A DNA stretch of 38,334 nucleotides from Bacteroidota bacterium (GCA_947491825.1 CANLLM010000010.1:1-38334); one strand, 5' to 3'; shown: positions 1-9,137, numbered from the stretch's first letter. The notes: a model not told the origin generated them from the letters alone. Made by a program: numbers and translations.

Positions 1-2
1 TT

Positions 3-461
3 TTACAAGTTGTAAATAATTGGAAAGGCAACAGTAAAGAAGCTGATTGGATAATTAAACATGCCAGCAGAGGCTTACTTAAGCAAGGGAATGTAAACGC
101 ACTTGAATTGTTTGGCCTTGATGACAAGGTGAAGGCTAAAGTAACTCAGTTAGAAGTATCAGAATCGAAATTAAAAATTGGCGGTGAATTCACATTTGAA
201 ATCAGTATACATTTATTGGATAAAACAGCACACCAAATTAGGGTTGAGTATGTTATTTATTTTATAAAATCAAACGGAAAGCACACGCCTAAGATATTTC
301 AAATTGGCACTTACACTGTTAATCCTGAACAAGCTTTAAGTTTAAAACGTAAATACAAGTTTGCTGATTTAACCACTCGCAAACATTATGCGGGAGAGCA
401 TATTATAGCAGTGGTGGTTAATGGTAAAGAGCTGGCAAGACAAACTTTTACGCTTCAATAA
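3..461 (+). CDS. DNA alkylation repair protein, C-terminal part (cut by window edge)
   Basis: The reading frame is open from base 3, so the TTG at 108 is not the real start; the gene begins outside the window. The first ~35 visible residues (WIIKHASRGLLKQGN, then ALELFGL) look like the last helical HEAT-like repeat of AlkD-type DNA alkylation repair proteins. The rest (VKIGG-like start, KSNGKHTPKIF, LTTRKHYAGEHII, VVNGKELA) matches the beta-sandwich tail that many Bacteroidota members of this family carry after the helical part. Family role: recognition and base excision of alkylated purines in DNA. The remaining helical repeats and any catalytic residues are outside the window, so activity cannot be judged. 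No terminator is evident after the stop. Confidence 0.7.
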   Translation, partial: LQVVNNWKGNSKEADWIIKHASRGLLKQGNVNALELFGLDDKVKAKVTQLEVSESKLKIGGEFTFEISIHLLDKTAHQIRVEYVIYFIKSNGKHTPKIFQIGTYTVNPEQALSLKRKYKFADLTTRKHYAGEHIIAVVVNGKELARQTFTLQ

Positions 462-493
462 AAACGCCATACTATAGCACCTTTTTATTTTTT

Positions 494-667
494 AACGCAG
501 AGTTAGGTGAACAATCGCGTAAAGAATTGAGCAGCGCTAATTCGCGAAAGAGAGGCGCTGAGGAACGCCTGCGGCAAAAAAGAAAACGCAGAGTTGGGTG
601 AACAGTCTTGCGAAGAATTGAGCATCGCCTATTTCAGATTTTGAGGTGCACAGCGCAACGCCTGCGG
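494..667. repeat. two imperfect ~82-bp direct repeats
   Basis: Copy 1 (494-574) and copy 2 (585-667) both begin AACGCAGAGTT(A/G)GGTGAACA, share AAGAATTGAGCA near the middle, and end with AACGCCTGCGG. The central parts diverge. They are separated by 10 bp. The composition, with CGC-rich islands in an AT-rich gap, differs from neighbouring spacers. This looks like a dispersed intergenic repeat present twice in tandem, but only these two copies are visible here. Confidence 0.6.
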
Positions 668-740
668 TATTGGGGAAAGTTTAACTTAAATAGATAAATT
701 AATTTTGTACGTGTCAGCCACTTCGAGTTCGGAGTGTAAC

Positions 741-827
741 GAAGCGTATCGAGAAGGGATTGTTGAAGTAATTTTATTTTTGCTATTTCTACTTTAGCTC
801 CGCTGAACTTGGTTTCGATACGAGCAC
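741..827. repeat. inverted intergenic motif pair (CGTATCGAGA / TTTCGATACG)
   Basis: GAAGCGTATCGAGAAG at 741-756 faces GGTTTCGATACGAGC at 811-825, giving an imperfect inverted pair around CGTATCGA / TCGATACG. Bases 718-728 (CCACTTCGAGT) carry another CTTCGAG piece. It looks like an intergenic repeat element rather than a gene. Function unknown. Confidence 0.4.
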
Positions 828-1084
828 TCACGCAATACCAACCCAAGGCTCACTGGAGGAGGCTGTAACTTTGCAAAGCAATCTTCTGTGCCATTCTGCG
901 CTTTCTGTGAGCGCAACATTTTCGAAACAAACTCTTCCGATTCTTCGGAATCACATAATTATCACGCTTTAAACACAAAAAAAATTATCCAAAACCTTAG
1001 CGATAAAAATTAGCAATCAAAGTTTATTCAATCCCTCAACCGTAATGACGCGTAATGCGCCTGACGGTTCTCTTTATAAAATAA

Positions 1085-3562
1085 CTACTCGTAAAAATAT
1101 ACTCGTTTTACACGTTGAGATATGCCTGTTAATACCTCATATGAAATGGTGCCTATTTTTGATGCCAATTCATTAATGTCAATTTCTTTACCCAATACGA
1201 TCACCTGATCTCCTTCTCTACAGTTAATTCCTGTAACATCAATCATGGTCATGTCCATACAAATACTACCCACTATGGTAGCTTTCTGCCCGTTAACCAT
1301 CATATAACCCTTCCCATTACCTAACTTACGGTTCAAACCATCAGCGTAACCAATGGCAACAACGGCAATTTGCGAATCGCGTTGAACATTACCTTTACGG
1401 CTGTAACCAATAGTTTCATGTGATTTAACTGCACGTATTTGCGAAATAACCGTTTTAAGTGTTCCTACAACATGAAGTTGTTTCTGTAACTTTTCTGCCG
1501 GATCAATTCCATATAAACCAATTCCCAAACGAACCATTTCAAATTGGGCATCAGGAAAACGGGCTATTCCACTACTATTTAAGATATGCCGTAAAATTGG
1601 ATAGTGGAATGAGGCTGTTATTTTATGGCTAATACGTTCAAATTTTTGAATTTGCTCGTGGGTAAACAAATCATGTTTCTTATCATCACTAGCAGCCAAA
1701 TGAGAAAACACAGTTTTAATACGTAGGTTAGGATTATGATGTATTAAGTTAATAAATTCATCTATTTCAACCTCGTCAAATCCCAATCTTTTCATACCCG
1801 TATCAACCTCAACATGAATACTTATTTCTTGCCCATTACAAGCCTTAATAAGTTGCTCGAGCATAAAGAAATTATAAACTTCAGGTTCTAAATTATGCTG
1901 TATGATGCTATCAAAAGCAACAGGCTCAGGATTCATAACCATAATAGGCGTTTTAATTCCTGCTTTACGCAATGTTACTCCCTCATCAGCATATGCTACC
2001 GCTAAGTAATCAACCCTATTATACTCCATTATTTTAGCAATCTCATAGCTGCCTGATCCGTAACTAAATGCCTTAACCATACCCATCAACTTCACTCCTT
2101 TATTTAGCTTATTGCGATACACATTTAAGTTGTGCACCATAGAATTAAGGTTAATTTCGAAAATAGTTTCGTGAACCTTTTTTTCAAGCAGGGAAGTAAT
2201 GCGTTCGAAAGTGAATTTACGTGCTCCTTTAACCAATATAATTTGGTGGCTAAAATCTAAAGTAATAAACTGATTAATAAATGATGAGGTATCATCAAAA
2301 AACAAACTGCCAACGGGGAAGAGTGGCTTATATTTTTGCATACATGGACCAATACCTATAAAACGATTGACGTTTCGTTGCTTAATTAATGATGCAATAT
2401 TGGTATACAATTGATGCTCCGCTAAACCACTTTGCAACATATCACTTAGTATAACCGTTTTAGTGTATCCAGCACTTTGCTGCTCCATAAAATCTAAGGC
2501 AATTTGTAATGCATTAATATCAGCATTATAACTGTCGTTTATGATCACGCAATTATTAAATCCCTCTTTTAGTTGCATACGCATTTCAATAGGCTGAAGT
2601 TCTTCAAAACGTTTCAACACATCTGTGCTTACTCTGTTTATAGCCATTAAAAAAGCGAAGCAAGAGCAAATATTCATAATACTTGCTTCATCCACAAAAG
2701 GAATATTAACACTTAATGTTTGTGAACCTTTACGTGTAGAGATAACGGTATATTGATAACGGTGTTCTACCTCAAATTTATAGGTTGCATTTTGCGTTCC
2801 GCGGCTCCAACTTACCACATTTAAAGAAGGATTATGACTTAATAACATGCCTGCAACACCCTCGGTTACCTCAGCCTGGTCAGCACAAAAAACCAACATT
2901 TGCGCAGCATGAAATAACTTAAGTTTTTCGTCTAGTTTTTCTGTTTCATTATTAAACCCCTCAGCATGTGCAGAGCCTAAATAAGTAAAAATACCAATAT
3001 CGGGTTTAATAATTTGTTGTAAATTTTCCATTTCATTTGTCTTGGAAATACCTGCCTCAAATAAACCTAATTGATGTTGCTCGTTCATCCCCCAAACACT
3101 TAAAGGCACACCCACTTGAGAGTTAAAACTTTTAGGATTACGAATAATTGCAACATCATCTTTTAACAAATGAAATAACCATTCTTTAACAATGGTTTTT
3201 CCATTACTGCCTGTAATACCCACAACAGGACATTTAAATTGCGAACGATGAAAAGCAGCCAATTCCTGCAAAGCCACTAAACTGTTACTTACTTGGACCA
3301 CACTGCAATCATTGGGCAATAAATTGGTAGGCAATTCTTCCACAATAAAATGACGTACACCCGCATCATAGGCATCTTTTAGGTAGTGATGACCATTGTT
3401 TCGCTCACCACTTATGGCAATAAAAACAGACGATTCAGGGTAAATAACCTTGCGAGAATCAATCAATAAATGCGCTATTGCATTAGGGTTTACGACTTCG
3501 TAAAATTGAACAAAGCTGCCCGATACAATTTGCGCGATGTCTTTAATGAAATATTGCATCAT
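1085..3562 (-). CDS. bifunctional MurF ligase / alanine racemase
   Basis: An 825-residue fusion of two cell-wall enzymes. The N-terminal half is MurF, which adds D-Ala-D-Ala to UDP-MurNAc-tripeptide using ATP: P-loop GITGSNGKT at 115-123, HAEGF near 199, NDSYNA at 342-347. The C-terminal half (from about 465) is a fold-type III, PLP-dependent alanine racemase that makes the D-Ala used by the pathway: PLP lysine K497 in MVKAFSYG, RLGIGLYG near 678-685, catalytic Tyr739 in GYADG, and CMD at 768-770. All key residues are present, so both halves look active. The fusion is well known in Bacteroidota; the enzyme is cytoplasmic. Its ATG overlaps the stop of the upstream MFS gene by 4 nt (ATGA), so the two are probably translated together. 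Confidence 0.95.
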   Translation of the reverse strand: MMQYFIKDIAQIVSGSFVQFYEVVNPNAIAHLLIDSRKVIYPESSVFIAISGERNNGHHYLKDAYDAGVRHFIVEELPTNLLPNDCSVVQVSNSLVALQELAAFHRSQFKCPVVGITGSNGKTIVKEWLFHLLKDDVAIIRNPKSFNSQVGVPLSVWGMNEQHQLGLFEAGISKTNEMENLQQIIKPDIGIFTYLGSAHAEGFNNETEKLDEKLKLFHAAQMLVFCADQAEVTEGVAGMLLSHNPSLNVVSWSRGTQNATYKFEVEHRYQYTVISTRKGSQTLSVNIPFVDEASIMNICSCFAFLMAINRVSTDVLKRFEELQPIEMRMQLKEGFNNCVIINDSYNADINALQIALDFMEQQSAGYTKTVILSDMLQSGLAEHQLYTNIASLIKQRNVNRFIGIGPCMQKYKPLFPVGSLFFDDTSSFINQFITLDFSHQIILVKGARKFTFERITSLLEKKVHETIFEINLNSMVHNLNVYRNKLNKGVKLMGMVKAFSYGSGSYEIAKIMEYNRVDYLAVAYADEGVTLRKAGIKTPIMVMNPEPVAFDSIIQHNLEPEVYNFFMLEQLIKACNGQEISIHVEVDTGMKRLGFDEVEIDEFINLIHHNPNLRIKTVFSHLAASDDKKHDLFTHEQIQKFERISHKITASFHYPILRHILNSSGIARFPDAQFEMVRLGIGLYGIDPAEKLQKQLHVVGTLKTVISQIRAVKSHETIGYSRKGNVQRDSQIAVVAIGYADGLNRKLGNGKGYMMVNGQKATIVGSICMDMTMIDVTGINCREGDQVIVLGKEIDINELASKIGTISYEVLTGISQRVKRVYFYE

Positions 3563-4797
3563 TTTTCAATGGATTGTTTTGTGTTGAACATCAATACTAA
3601 AGCTGAAAAAAGTAAAAATACAGCCATAATTAAGAATGCCCAAATAATATGGTTGTCAAAATTAAAGAATGGAATAGAAAACAGAAAAATAAATATAGAG
3701 CGAACCAAAATATTTAGCATGTTGAAAATACTATTTACCCTACCCATCAACTCGTTGGGGATTTGCTTAAATAAGTAAGTTAACCTTAAAACCCTAATAC
3801 CAGCATTGGTAAAGCCCAGTATTAAACTAACTAAATAGATGACTAAGACACTTTTGGCCGCAAAGGCCCATATAAATATGGCAGCTGTAATTGCAGTTAA
3901 AATTATTACTGCTCTTTGCGTTGATGTGGCAGTAAACACCTTGCTTACAAACAATCCAGCACATAAAGCCCCTAATGCATATATACCATCGGCAATCGCG
4001 AATACACTTCCCTCTTCATGTAAATGTTTATCGACATATGCGGGAAGAACTGCGTGTATTTCAACCAATAACATAGCAAATACACTGTAACTAAATACCC
4101 CAAAAATTAACAGTTTCGGATGTTGCCTTAGATAAATAAATCCCACTTTTATACGCTCAAATATTTGAAGATGTTGCGCGTGTTTTTGTTTGGGTTGATA
4201 TTTAATAAATAGAATAAGTGTGGCTGCTAGAAAATAAGTGCCTGCATTTAAAAGAAAAATCTCCCATATGTTCCATGAACTGATAACAATAGCATAATTT
4301 ATAATTGGTAAGTTTATTATGACACCTTGTAACATAACTGCCGCAATACCGCCAGATAATATACTGGTGCTTTGACCAACGATTTCGATGTTTGAGTTTA
4401 CCTTGGCATAATCCTCAACAGAACTAATTTCTTGTCCGAATGCATATAAAGTTGGATAATGAATATTATAATTTAGCATCGTAATGCCAAAAACTGCCAC
4501 CACCAAAACATCATTTAACCCATTTTGATAAAAACCAATACCAGCAATAGCAAGAAGTAAAAAACCGCACACCAAACTGTTCCCTAAAAAATTCGCTTTT
4601 CGGCTATATTTATCAACCAAAGTACCCGCATACAAGCCGAAGAATAAAATACCAATGGTAATCAAACCATATACCTTGTTGAAGTAGGGTGTATTATTTG
4701 CGAAATACCAAGGAATAGCCAACATACTAATGCCTTGTGCAAAGCCACTGATTCCATTTGCGGTAAATAATAAGTTTAATGCTAATTTGTTTTTCAC
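3559..4797 (-). CDS. MFS transporter
   Basis: About 412 residues with roughly 12 hydrophobic segments and a basic central loop (KYQPKQKHAQ region, about 205-225), typical of major facilitator exporters with a 6+6 helix layout. The LVDKYSRK stretch near residue 60 is the usual MFS loop 2-3 motif (D-R/K-x-G/S-R-R/K). Substrate cannot be read; the closest general type is the MFS_3-like drug or siderophore exporter group. There is no ATG start: the frame opens with TTG at 4821 and GTG at 4797. I prefer GTG because the protein then starts KNKLALNLLFTANGISG, a normal MFS N-terminus. The stop overlaps the murF-alr start by 4 nt. No functional link with peptidoglycan synthesis is proven. Confidence 0.85.
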   Translation of the reverse strand: MKNKLALNLLFTANGISGFAQGISMLAIPWYFANNTPYFNKVYGLITIGILFFGLYAGTLVDKYSRKANFLGNSLVCGFLLLAIAGIGFYQNGLNDVLVVAVFGITMLNYNIHYPTLYAFGQEISSVEDYAKVNSNIEIVGQSTSILSGGIAAVMLQGVIINLPIINYAIVISSWNIWEIFLLNAGTYFLAATLILFIKYQPKQKHAQHLQIFERIKVGFIYLRQHPKLLIFGVFSYSVFAMLLVEIHAVLPAYVDKHLHEEGSVFAIADGIYALGALCAGLFVSKVFTATSTQRAVIILTAITAAIFIWAFAAKSVLVIYLVSLILGFTNAGIRVLRLTYLFKQIPNELMGRVNSIFNMLNILVRSIFIFLFSIPFFNFDNHIIWAFLIMAVFLLFSALVLMFNTKQSIEK

Positions 4798-4935
4798 TTC
4801 TGCGAGCAAATGTAACAGCAAGTATGTTGTTTAATATGTTTATTACAGATTAATATTATTTTTTTTACAAAGCTTATCCATATTACTACCTTATTATCAA
4901 GTTATGAAGGTAAATAGTATAATTTCGAGCATTAT

Positions 4936-5415
4936 TTGGAAAACAATAAATACATAAAACTAACCCCATCTCAGGCTTTATTAAAAGCTTCAAGCTATTG
5001 TGCCTATCAAGAGCGATGCCATAAGGAAGTACTAGACAAATTAAGCGAATGGGGTGTTTGGGGTATTGATGCACAAGAAATATTGCTCACGTTAATTGAG
5101 CAAAATTACCTCAATGAAGAACGATTTGCCATTGCGTTCGCAGGAGGTAAGTTTAGGGTGAAAAATTGGGGGAAAGTAAAAATAAAATTAGCGCTCAAAC
5201 AAAAGGACATTTCGGAATATTGCCTTAATAAGGCGCTTAATGAAATTAGCGACCAAGATTATTGGCAAACATTGAACGAGCAAATTGATAAAAAATGGGC
5301 CGAAACAACAGATAAAAACGTATTGAGTAAAAGAGCCAAAGTAGCTCGATATGCTGCGGGAAAGGGGTTTGAGCAAGACCTGATTTGGAACATTCTTCGT
5401 AATAAAATTGATTAA
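4936..5415 (+). CDS. recX: regulatory protein RecX
   Basis: A 159-residue, all-helical, highly charged protein matching RecX: first repeat with LLKASSYCAYQERCHKEV, then IEQNYLNEERFAIAFAGGKFR and W-G-K-V-K-I motif, as in the three-helix repeats of the family. RecX binds RecA filaments and modulates their activity. No recA lies nearby. The start must be TTG at 4936: the frame has a TAG stop at 4915-4917, no ATG or GTG lies between, and the protein contains no internal methionine. The gene is divergent from the MFS gene across a 138-bp AT-rich gap. Confidence 0.88.
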   Translation: MENNKYIKLTPSQALLKASSYCAYQERCHKEVLDKLSEWGVWGIDAQEILLTLIEQNYLNEERFAIAFAGGKFRVKNWGKVKIKLALKQKDISEYCLNKALNEISDQDYWQTLNEQIDKKWAETTDKNVLSKRAKVARYAAGKGFEQDLIWNILRNKID

Positions 5416-5477
5416 GCACGGATAAACATCGAACCATTATCATAATCAAAACTAATAGCCACAAATAAAAACTTGGT

Positions 5478-5485
5478 TACCTTTG
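5478..5485 (+). promoter_or_regulatory. Bacteroidota-type -7 element (TACCTTTG)
   Basis: TACCTTTG matches the TAnnTTTG -7 consensus of the Bacteroidota primary sigma factor and ends 21 nt before the Nfu-type gene start. No clear -33 TTTG is seen. Confidence 0.5.
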
Positions 5486-5506
5486 TAGGTATATATAAAT
5501 AAATTT

Positions 5507-6082
5507 ATGACTGATATAAAAGATTTTTTAGACGTATACAGTGAGTCCACACCAAATCCAGAAACAATGAAGTTCGTGTTTAACCGCATGATTTTCCCTG
5601 ACCAAACTGCCGACTTTCCAACTGTAGAATCAACTACCTACTCTCCACTTGCAAAAAACTTGTTTGAGTTTAGTTTCGTTCAAGGCGTATTTATTATGAA
5701 TAATTTTGTAACCCTAACCCGAGTTCCGGGAGTTGACTGGGAAGAAATTATTCCTATTATGAAAGAGTTCCTGAAATCATATGTGGCAGCTGGTGAACCC
5801 ATTGCTTTAGAGGCACCAGCTGAGAATACTAAGGATTACGGCAGCGACAATGTAATTGTTGAACAAATTAAAGAAATTTTAGATACTTACATTAAACCTG
5901 CCGTAGAAGTTGATGGCGGACAAATATCATTCAGAGATTTCGAAAATGGTATAGTAACCGTTGAGTTAAGAGGTTCATGCAGTGGATGCCCATCATCTAC
6001 AGTAACTTTAAAACGGGGAATTGAAGGCATGTTAACGCGCATGGTTCCTGCAGTTAAAGAAGTTGTTGCTCACGCTTTATAG
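5507..6082 (+). CDS. Nfu/NifU-like Fe-S cluster carrier protein
   Basis: 191 residues in two domains. Residues 10-95 are an Nfu N-terminal domain (ESTPNPETMKFVFNR, then FVQGVFIMNNFVTLTR). Residues 114-190 are a NifU C-terminal domain with VDGGQISF and the cluster-binding CSGC (Cys158, Cys161). This is the layout of mitochondrial NFU1-type carriers, which receive a 4Fe-4S cluster and hand it to target enzymes such as lipoyl synthase and aconitase. It stands alone here, not in a suf or isc cluster. Transcription ends at a strong hairpin at 6106-6138. Confidence 0.9.
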   Translation: MTDIKDFLDVYSESTPNPETMKFVFNRMIFPDQTADFPTVESTTYSPLAKNLFEFSFVQGVFIMNNFVTLTRVPGVDWEEIIPIMKEFLKSYVAAGEPIALEAPAENTKDYGSDNVIVEQIKEILDTYIKPAVEVDGGQISFRDFENGIVTVELRGSCSGCPSSTVTLKRGIEGMLTRMVPAVKEVVAHAL

Positions 6083-6105
6083 CAACATTAGAAAACGCGT
6101 TAAAC

Positions 6106-6138
6106 AAAAAACGCCTCGCAAATTGCGAGGCGTTTTTT
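6106..6138. terminator. bidirectional intrinsic terminator
   Basis: Arms ACGCCTCGCA (6111-6120) and TGCGAGGCGT (6124-6133) pair perfectly around a 3-nt loop, flanked by an A-run and a T-run. It serves the convergent Nfu gene (plus) and the T9SS cargo gene (minus). Confidence 0.9.
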
Positions 6139-6159
6139 GTTGTATCAAATTGTTGCTAA

Positions 6160-8244
6160 TTATTTAGCAATAACTAATTTTTGAGTTGAAGTTTGACCAT
6201 CTGTAGTGATAGCGACAAAGTAAACACCAGCTTGTAAGTTAGCAACATCAACTTGTGTGTTGTTAAACTCAACCAATTGGTTTGCTACTACTTCTTTACC
6301 ACTAATATCAAATACACGCACGTAACCATAACGACCTGCATTTGGAGAAGCAATAGAGAATGTACTTGAAGCAGGGTTAGGATAAACTGCAGCTTTAATG
6401 CTATTTTCTTTTTCACCTAAACCTAAGGCATAATATGCAGTTCTCTCCGCATTAGTAGACTGAACGACCGCTTTCGTTGTCTTATTTTGAACAAAAACAA
6501 TTACCTCTAAATCATCAAAGCCTTCTACTGAATGCTCAATAGCTAAATTAATTGGATTTGCACCATCTGGAGCTAAACGGTAATTGCCTGGAAATTCATA
6601 TGCTAATGTATACGATTTCTCTACACCCAGAGCTAATCCACCCGTAAGCACTGAGCCGTTTTGATTAGGCACCATTTTTTTCAATACGTGAAGGAACTCT
6701 CTTTCTCCGTTTGATTTTAAATTCGCTGTTGTTTTACCTTCAATAATTGCAACGTGTAACACGTGATTATCACCAGTAATATTGATAGCAGATTTTAACT
6801 TAATATCAGCAGTAACTGTTTTGCCAAAAACCTTATAAGTTGCATCTATACTAATTTCTGCAGGAAGCGCTTGGAATTGATTAAACACGGCATCTGTAAA
6901 TGAAGAAGCATTTTGATCCCATTTACCATCAACTTCCATTCTTGGAATTGAATTGATTGCATAAAAATTTCTTCTAGCTACACTTTCAGTAGTTGAATAT
7001 GGATCTCCAGTACCTGGGAAATCCTGCTGATACTTAATAGATGAGAATAAGTTGTTATCTCTAGCTCCTACAACTTTTTTATAGTTGGCATTACCAGGAG
7101 CACATGGTCCGCAAGTAGATGAAGAGAAAATTTCGTGTAAAGATTTACGTAAGTTTTCTGCTCCAATTACATATTTAGATAAAACATCGTTTGATGGAAA
7201 TGCATCAGCGCCACCATTAATGTTCGTAGCCCAAACTTTTAACATTTTTGAACCATCAGTGGTAACAATTAAAGGAGTTGGGTGCGTGAATACATAAGTA
7301 CCTCCACTTGCAGCAATATTTAATCCAGTTAAATTAGCAGAAACAACTGCATCACTTTCTAGTTGGTAATTAATAGTCATTGAAGTTACTGCTTGACTTC
7401 CCAAATTATTAATACTTCCGTATATTTTAGTTGGTTTGTTTAAGCTAATGGCTTCGTTGTTTACCAGTGATACAGTTAAATCAACTGTAGGTTGTACTCC
7501 ATTGATAAACTCATAATATTTATTATCAGAAGCATCGAATAAATTAGTTGAGTAGTTATTAGCACCTAAATTAGGAGAACCTGTGATAGGGTATGCAGTT
7601 GTATTGCTCATCTGAAGACCAGCTGAAACTTTTACATTATTACCACAAACAGTTCCGTTGTTCAGACAAAGCGTTTTCATGTCTACGATGTATACTTTGT
7701 TTGAAGTTTCTTCTAATACAACAGACCAATAAGTCCATCCTGTAGAAATATTTGCTTCAGAGAAAAAGTTATATTGAATCCAGAATTGTCTGTTTGGAGC
7801 TGTACCAAATGTTTTTGTAACTACAGCACTGTTGTATGTGGTTGTTCCACTTACCCAACTAGATGGTTTTACACCTAAAATATTAATTGAGTTATTAGGA
7901 ACTAATGCGCTAGGTAAAGTTGTATTACCATAAGCAGGTATTAGTGTAGATGCAGTATCAAAAGTTACACTACCAGAGTTTGAAGCTTTAAAATGGGTAA
8001 ACGTGTCTCCATTAAATACAAAGCTAAATGGCAACTGTGTTTTTGCACTGAAAGTAGCTGCTGCTGTACCATTACCAGTCCAAATAGTTGCCCAACCAGT
8101 TAATAAAGTAGCTGGATTCTCGCCATCAGCGTTAAGCCCTTTCGGATTTGAACCCGCAATAGCTAAGGTATAATACTGGGCATTGGCGTTGTTTGCAAAA
8201 AGCAGCAAAGCGCCTACTGCTAATGTTAGTAATTGTTTTTTCAT
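6160..8244 (-). CDS. secreted thioredoxin-like (Omp28-type) protein with T9SS sorting domain
   Basis: 694 residues. A Sec signal peptide (MKKQLLTLAVGALLLFANNANA, cleavage about 22/23) is followed by a beta-rich region (25-250), a CARDB-like Ig domain (about 253-350, VDLTVSLVNNEA, INNLGSQAV), then an Omp28-type region with STCGPCAPGN, giving a thioredoxin-like CxxC at 378-381, and SIPRMEVDG. The last ~75 residues (YPNPASSTFSI, VFDISGKEV, LQAGVYFV, KLVIAK) are a type A T9SS C-terminal domain that directs export across the outer membrane. Related Bacteroidota proteins are surface or secreted; the substrate and whether the CxxC is redox-active are unknown. Convergent with the Nfu gene, divergent from the next T9SS gene. 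Confidence 0.88.
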   Translation of the reverse strand: MKKQLLTLAVGALLLFANNANAQYYTLAIAGSNPKGLNADGENPATLLTGWATIWTGNGTAAATFSAKTQLPFSFVFNGDTFTHFKASNSGSVTFDTASTLIPAYGNTTLPSALVPNNSINILGVKPSSWVSGTTTYNSAVVTKTFGTAPNRQFWIQYNFFSEANISTGWTYWSVVLEETSNKVYIVDMKTLCLNNGTVCGNNVKVSAGLQMSNTTAYPITGSPNLGANNYSTNLFDASDNKYYEFINGVQPTVDLTVSLVNNEAISLNKPTKIYGSINNLGSQAVTSMTINYQLESDAVVSANLTGLNIAASGGTYVFTHPTPLIVTTDGSKMLKVWATNINGGADAFPSNDVLSKYVIGAENLRKSLHEIFSSSTCGPCAPGNANYKKVVGARDNNLFSSIKYQQDFPGTGDPYSTTESVARRNFYAINSIPRMEVDGKWDQNASSFTDAVFNQFQALPAEISIDATYKVFGKTVTADIKLKSAINITGDNHVLHVAIIEGKTTANLKSNGEREFLHVLKKMVPNQNGSVLTGGLALGVEKSYTLAYEFPGNYRLAPDGANPINLAIEHSVEGFDDLEVIVFVQNKTTKAVVQSTNAERTAYYALGLGEKENSIKAAVYPNPASSTFSIASPNAGRYGYVRVFDISGKEVVANQLVEFNNTQVDVANLQAGVYFVAITTDGQTSTQKLVIAK

Positions 8245-8406
8245 AATATGTGTTTAAGTAATTGAGTTTTCTAGTATGCATAATTAGTGATTAATTTAGC
8301 AAAAGGCAATAAATAATTTTCTCAACCGCTAAAAAGAGAATATTTAGTTTAATTAGTTTGATTAAGTGCCATTAAAATTGTTATTTTGTAGTGTAATTTT
8401 TTTACC

Positions 8407-9093
8407 ATGAAAAAACTTATTTACATAATTGGCCTAGTTTTTACATTGGGCAATGCTTCAGCTCAGATGTCTTTTAACAGCAAAACTATAAGCGTAAGCG
8501 GCTGGGGGAATGATAACAATCCAAAAACTACTTTAAGTGTAATAACCAACAACTCGCCATCAATAGCTGATTCAATGATTAACTGGTCAATCATATCTTT
8601 TGATATCCCAACAGGATGGCAGTTTGATTTCTGTGATCCTTATGATTGTGTTTCTAACCTAGGATTAGGCTATAACACCTCGTTTAAACTTCCAATTGGC
8701 AATTCGGGCCCTTTAAAAGGTGATTTCTTCAGCAAGTCAGTACCGGGTAACGCAACAGTTAAAATACGCTTGGCTTACGCCAACGGCTCGCACAATGCCG
8801 ACACTGTAACACTGATGGCAAAAGGTTGGGCAACAGGTTTAAATAATGTTAAAAAACAAAATGAAGTCACTTTTTTCCCTAATCCGGCAAAGGATGTTAT
8901 TACATTAAAATATGCAACAACAAAAGCAATTGATGTTACAGTTTATAATATTTTAGGTGCAAAAGTAAAATCAGTTACACACAGCAGCAATGAGACTACT
9001 TTAAATATTAGTGATTTAGAAAAAGGACTGTATTTTATCAGATTTTCTGACAATGGAAACGTAATATCAAAATCGTTTACGAAAGCGGAATAA
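8407..9093 (+). CDS. small secreted protein with T9SS type A sorting domain
   Basis: 228 residues: signal peptide MKKLIYIIGLVFTLGNASA, a beta-rich middle (20-145, including CDPYDC, a likely disulfide pair, and a repeat of short hydrophobic strands), and a C-terminal sorting domain starting at VTFFPNPAKDVI with VYNILGAKV and LEKGLYFIRF. The mature middle region has no family that I recognise; its fold looks like a beta-sandwich. It is divergent from the larger T9SS protein, sharing a 162-bp spacer. A hairpin and T-run end the gene at 9113-9137. Confidence 0.82.
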   Translation: MKKLIYIIGLVFTLGNASAQMSFNSKTISVSGWGNDNNPKTTLSVITNNSPSIADSMINWSIISFDIPTGWQFDFCDPYDCVSNLGLGYNTSFKLPIGNSGPLKGDFFSKSVPGNATVKIRLAYANGSHNADTVTLMAKGWATGLNNVKKQNEVTFFPNPAKDVITLKYATTKAIDVTVYNILGAKVKSVTHSSNETTLNISDLEKGLYFIRFSDNGNVISKSFTKAE

Positions 9094-9112
9094 TTTACCG
9101 ATTCATAATATT

Positions 9113-9137
9113 AAAGCCGCCTTGAGCGGCTTTTTTT
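9113..9137 (+). terminator. intrinsic terminator of the small T9SS gene
   Basis: AAAGCCGC (9113-9120) pairs with GCGGCTTT (9126-9133) around a 5-nt loop and continues into a T-run to 9137. Confidence 0.88.

Larger units (their letters stand above)
462..1084. other. gene-free intergenic region with repeats
   Basis: This 620-bp gap lies between the 3' ends of the convergent alkylation repair gene (plus) and murF-alr (minus). I see no credible gene. It holds two imperfect direct repeats (494-574 and 585-667), a GATACG-containing inverted motif pair (741-757 and 811-827), a short hairpin TTCCGA-TTCT-TCGGAA (935-950), and a longer stem with AACCGT/ACGGTT outer arms (1038-1069) just past the murF-alr stop. 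That last stem has no clear U-run, so it is only a possible terminator for murF-alr. Confidence 0.6.

Noticed and set aside
634-846. 70-residue minus-strand frame in the intergenic region
   Set aside because: It covers repeat sequence, has no recognisable domain and no start context; composition differs from real genes here.
3470-3778. 102-residue plus-strand frame
   Set aside because: Antisense to the murF-alr / MFS overlap region, with no domain.
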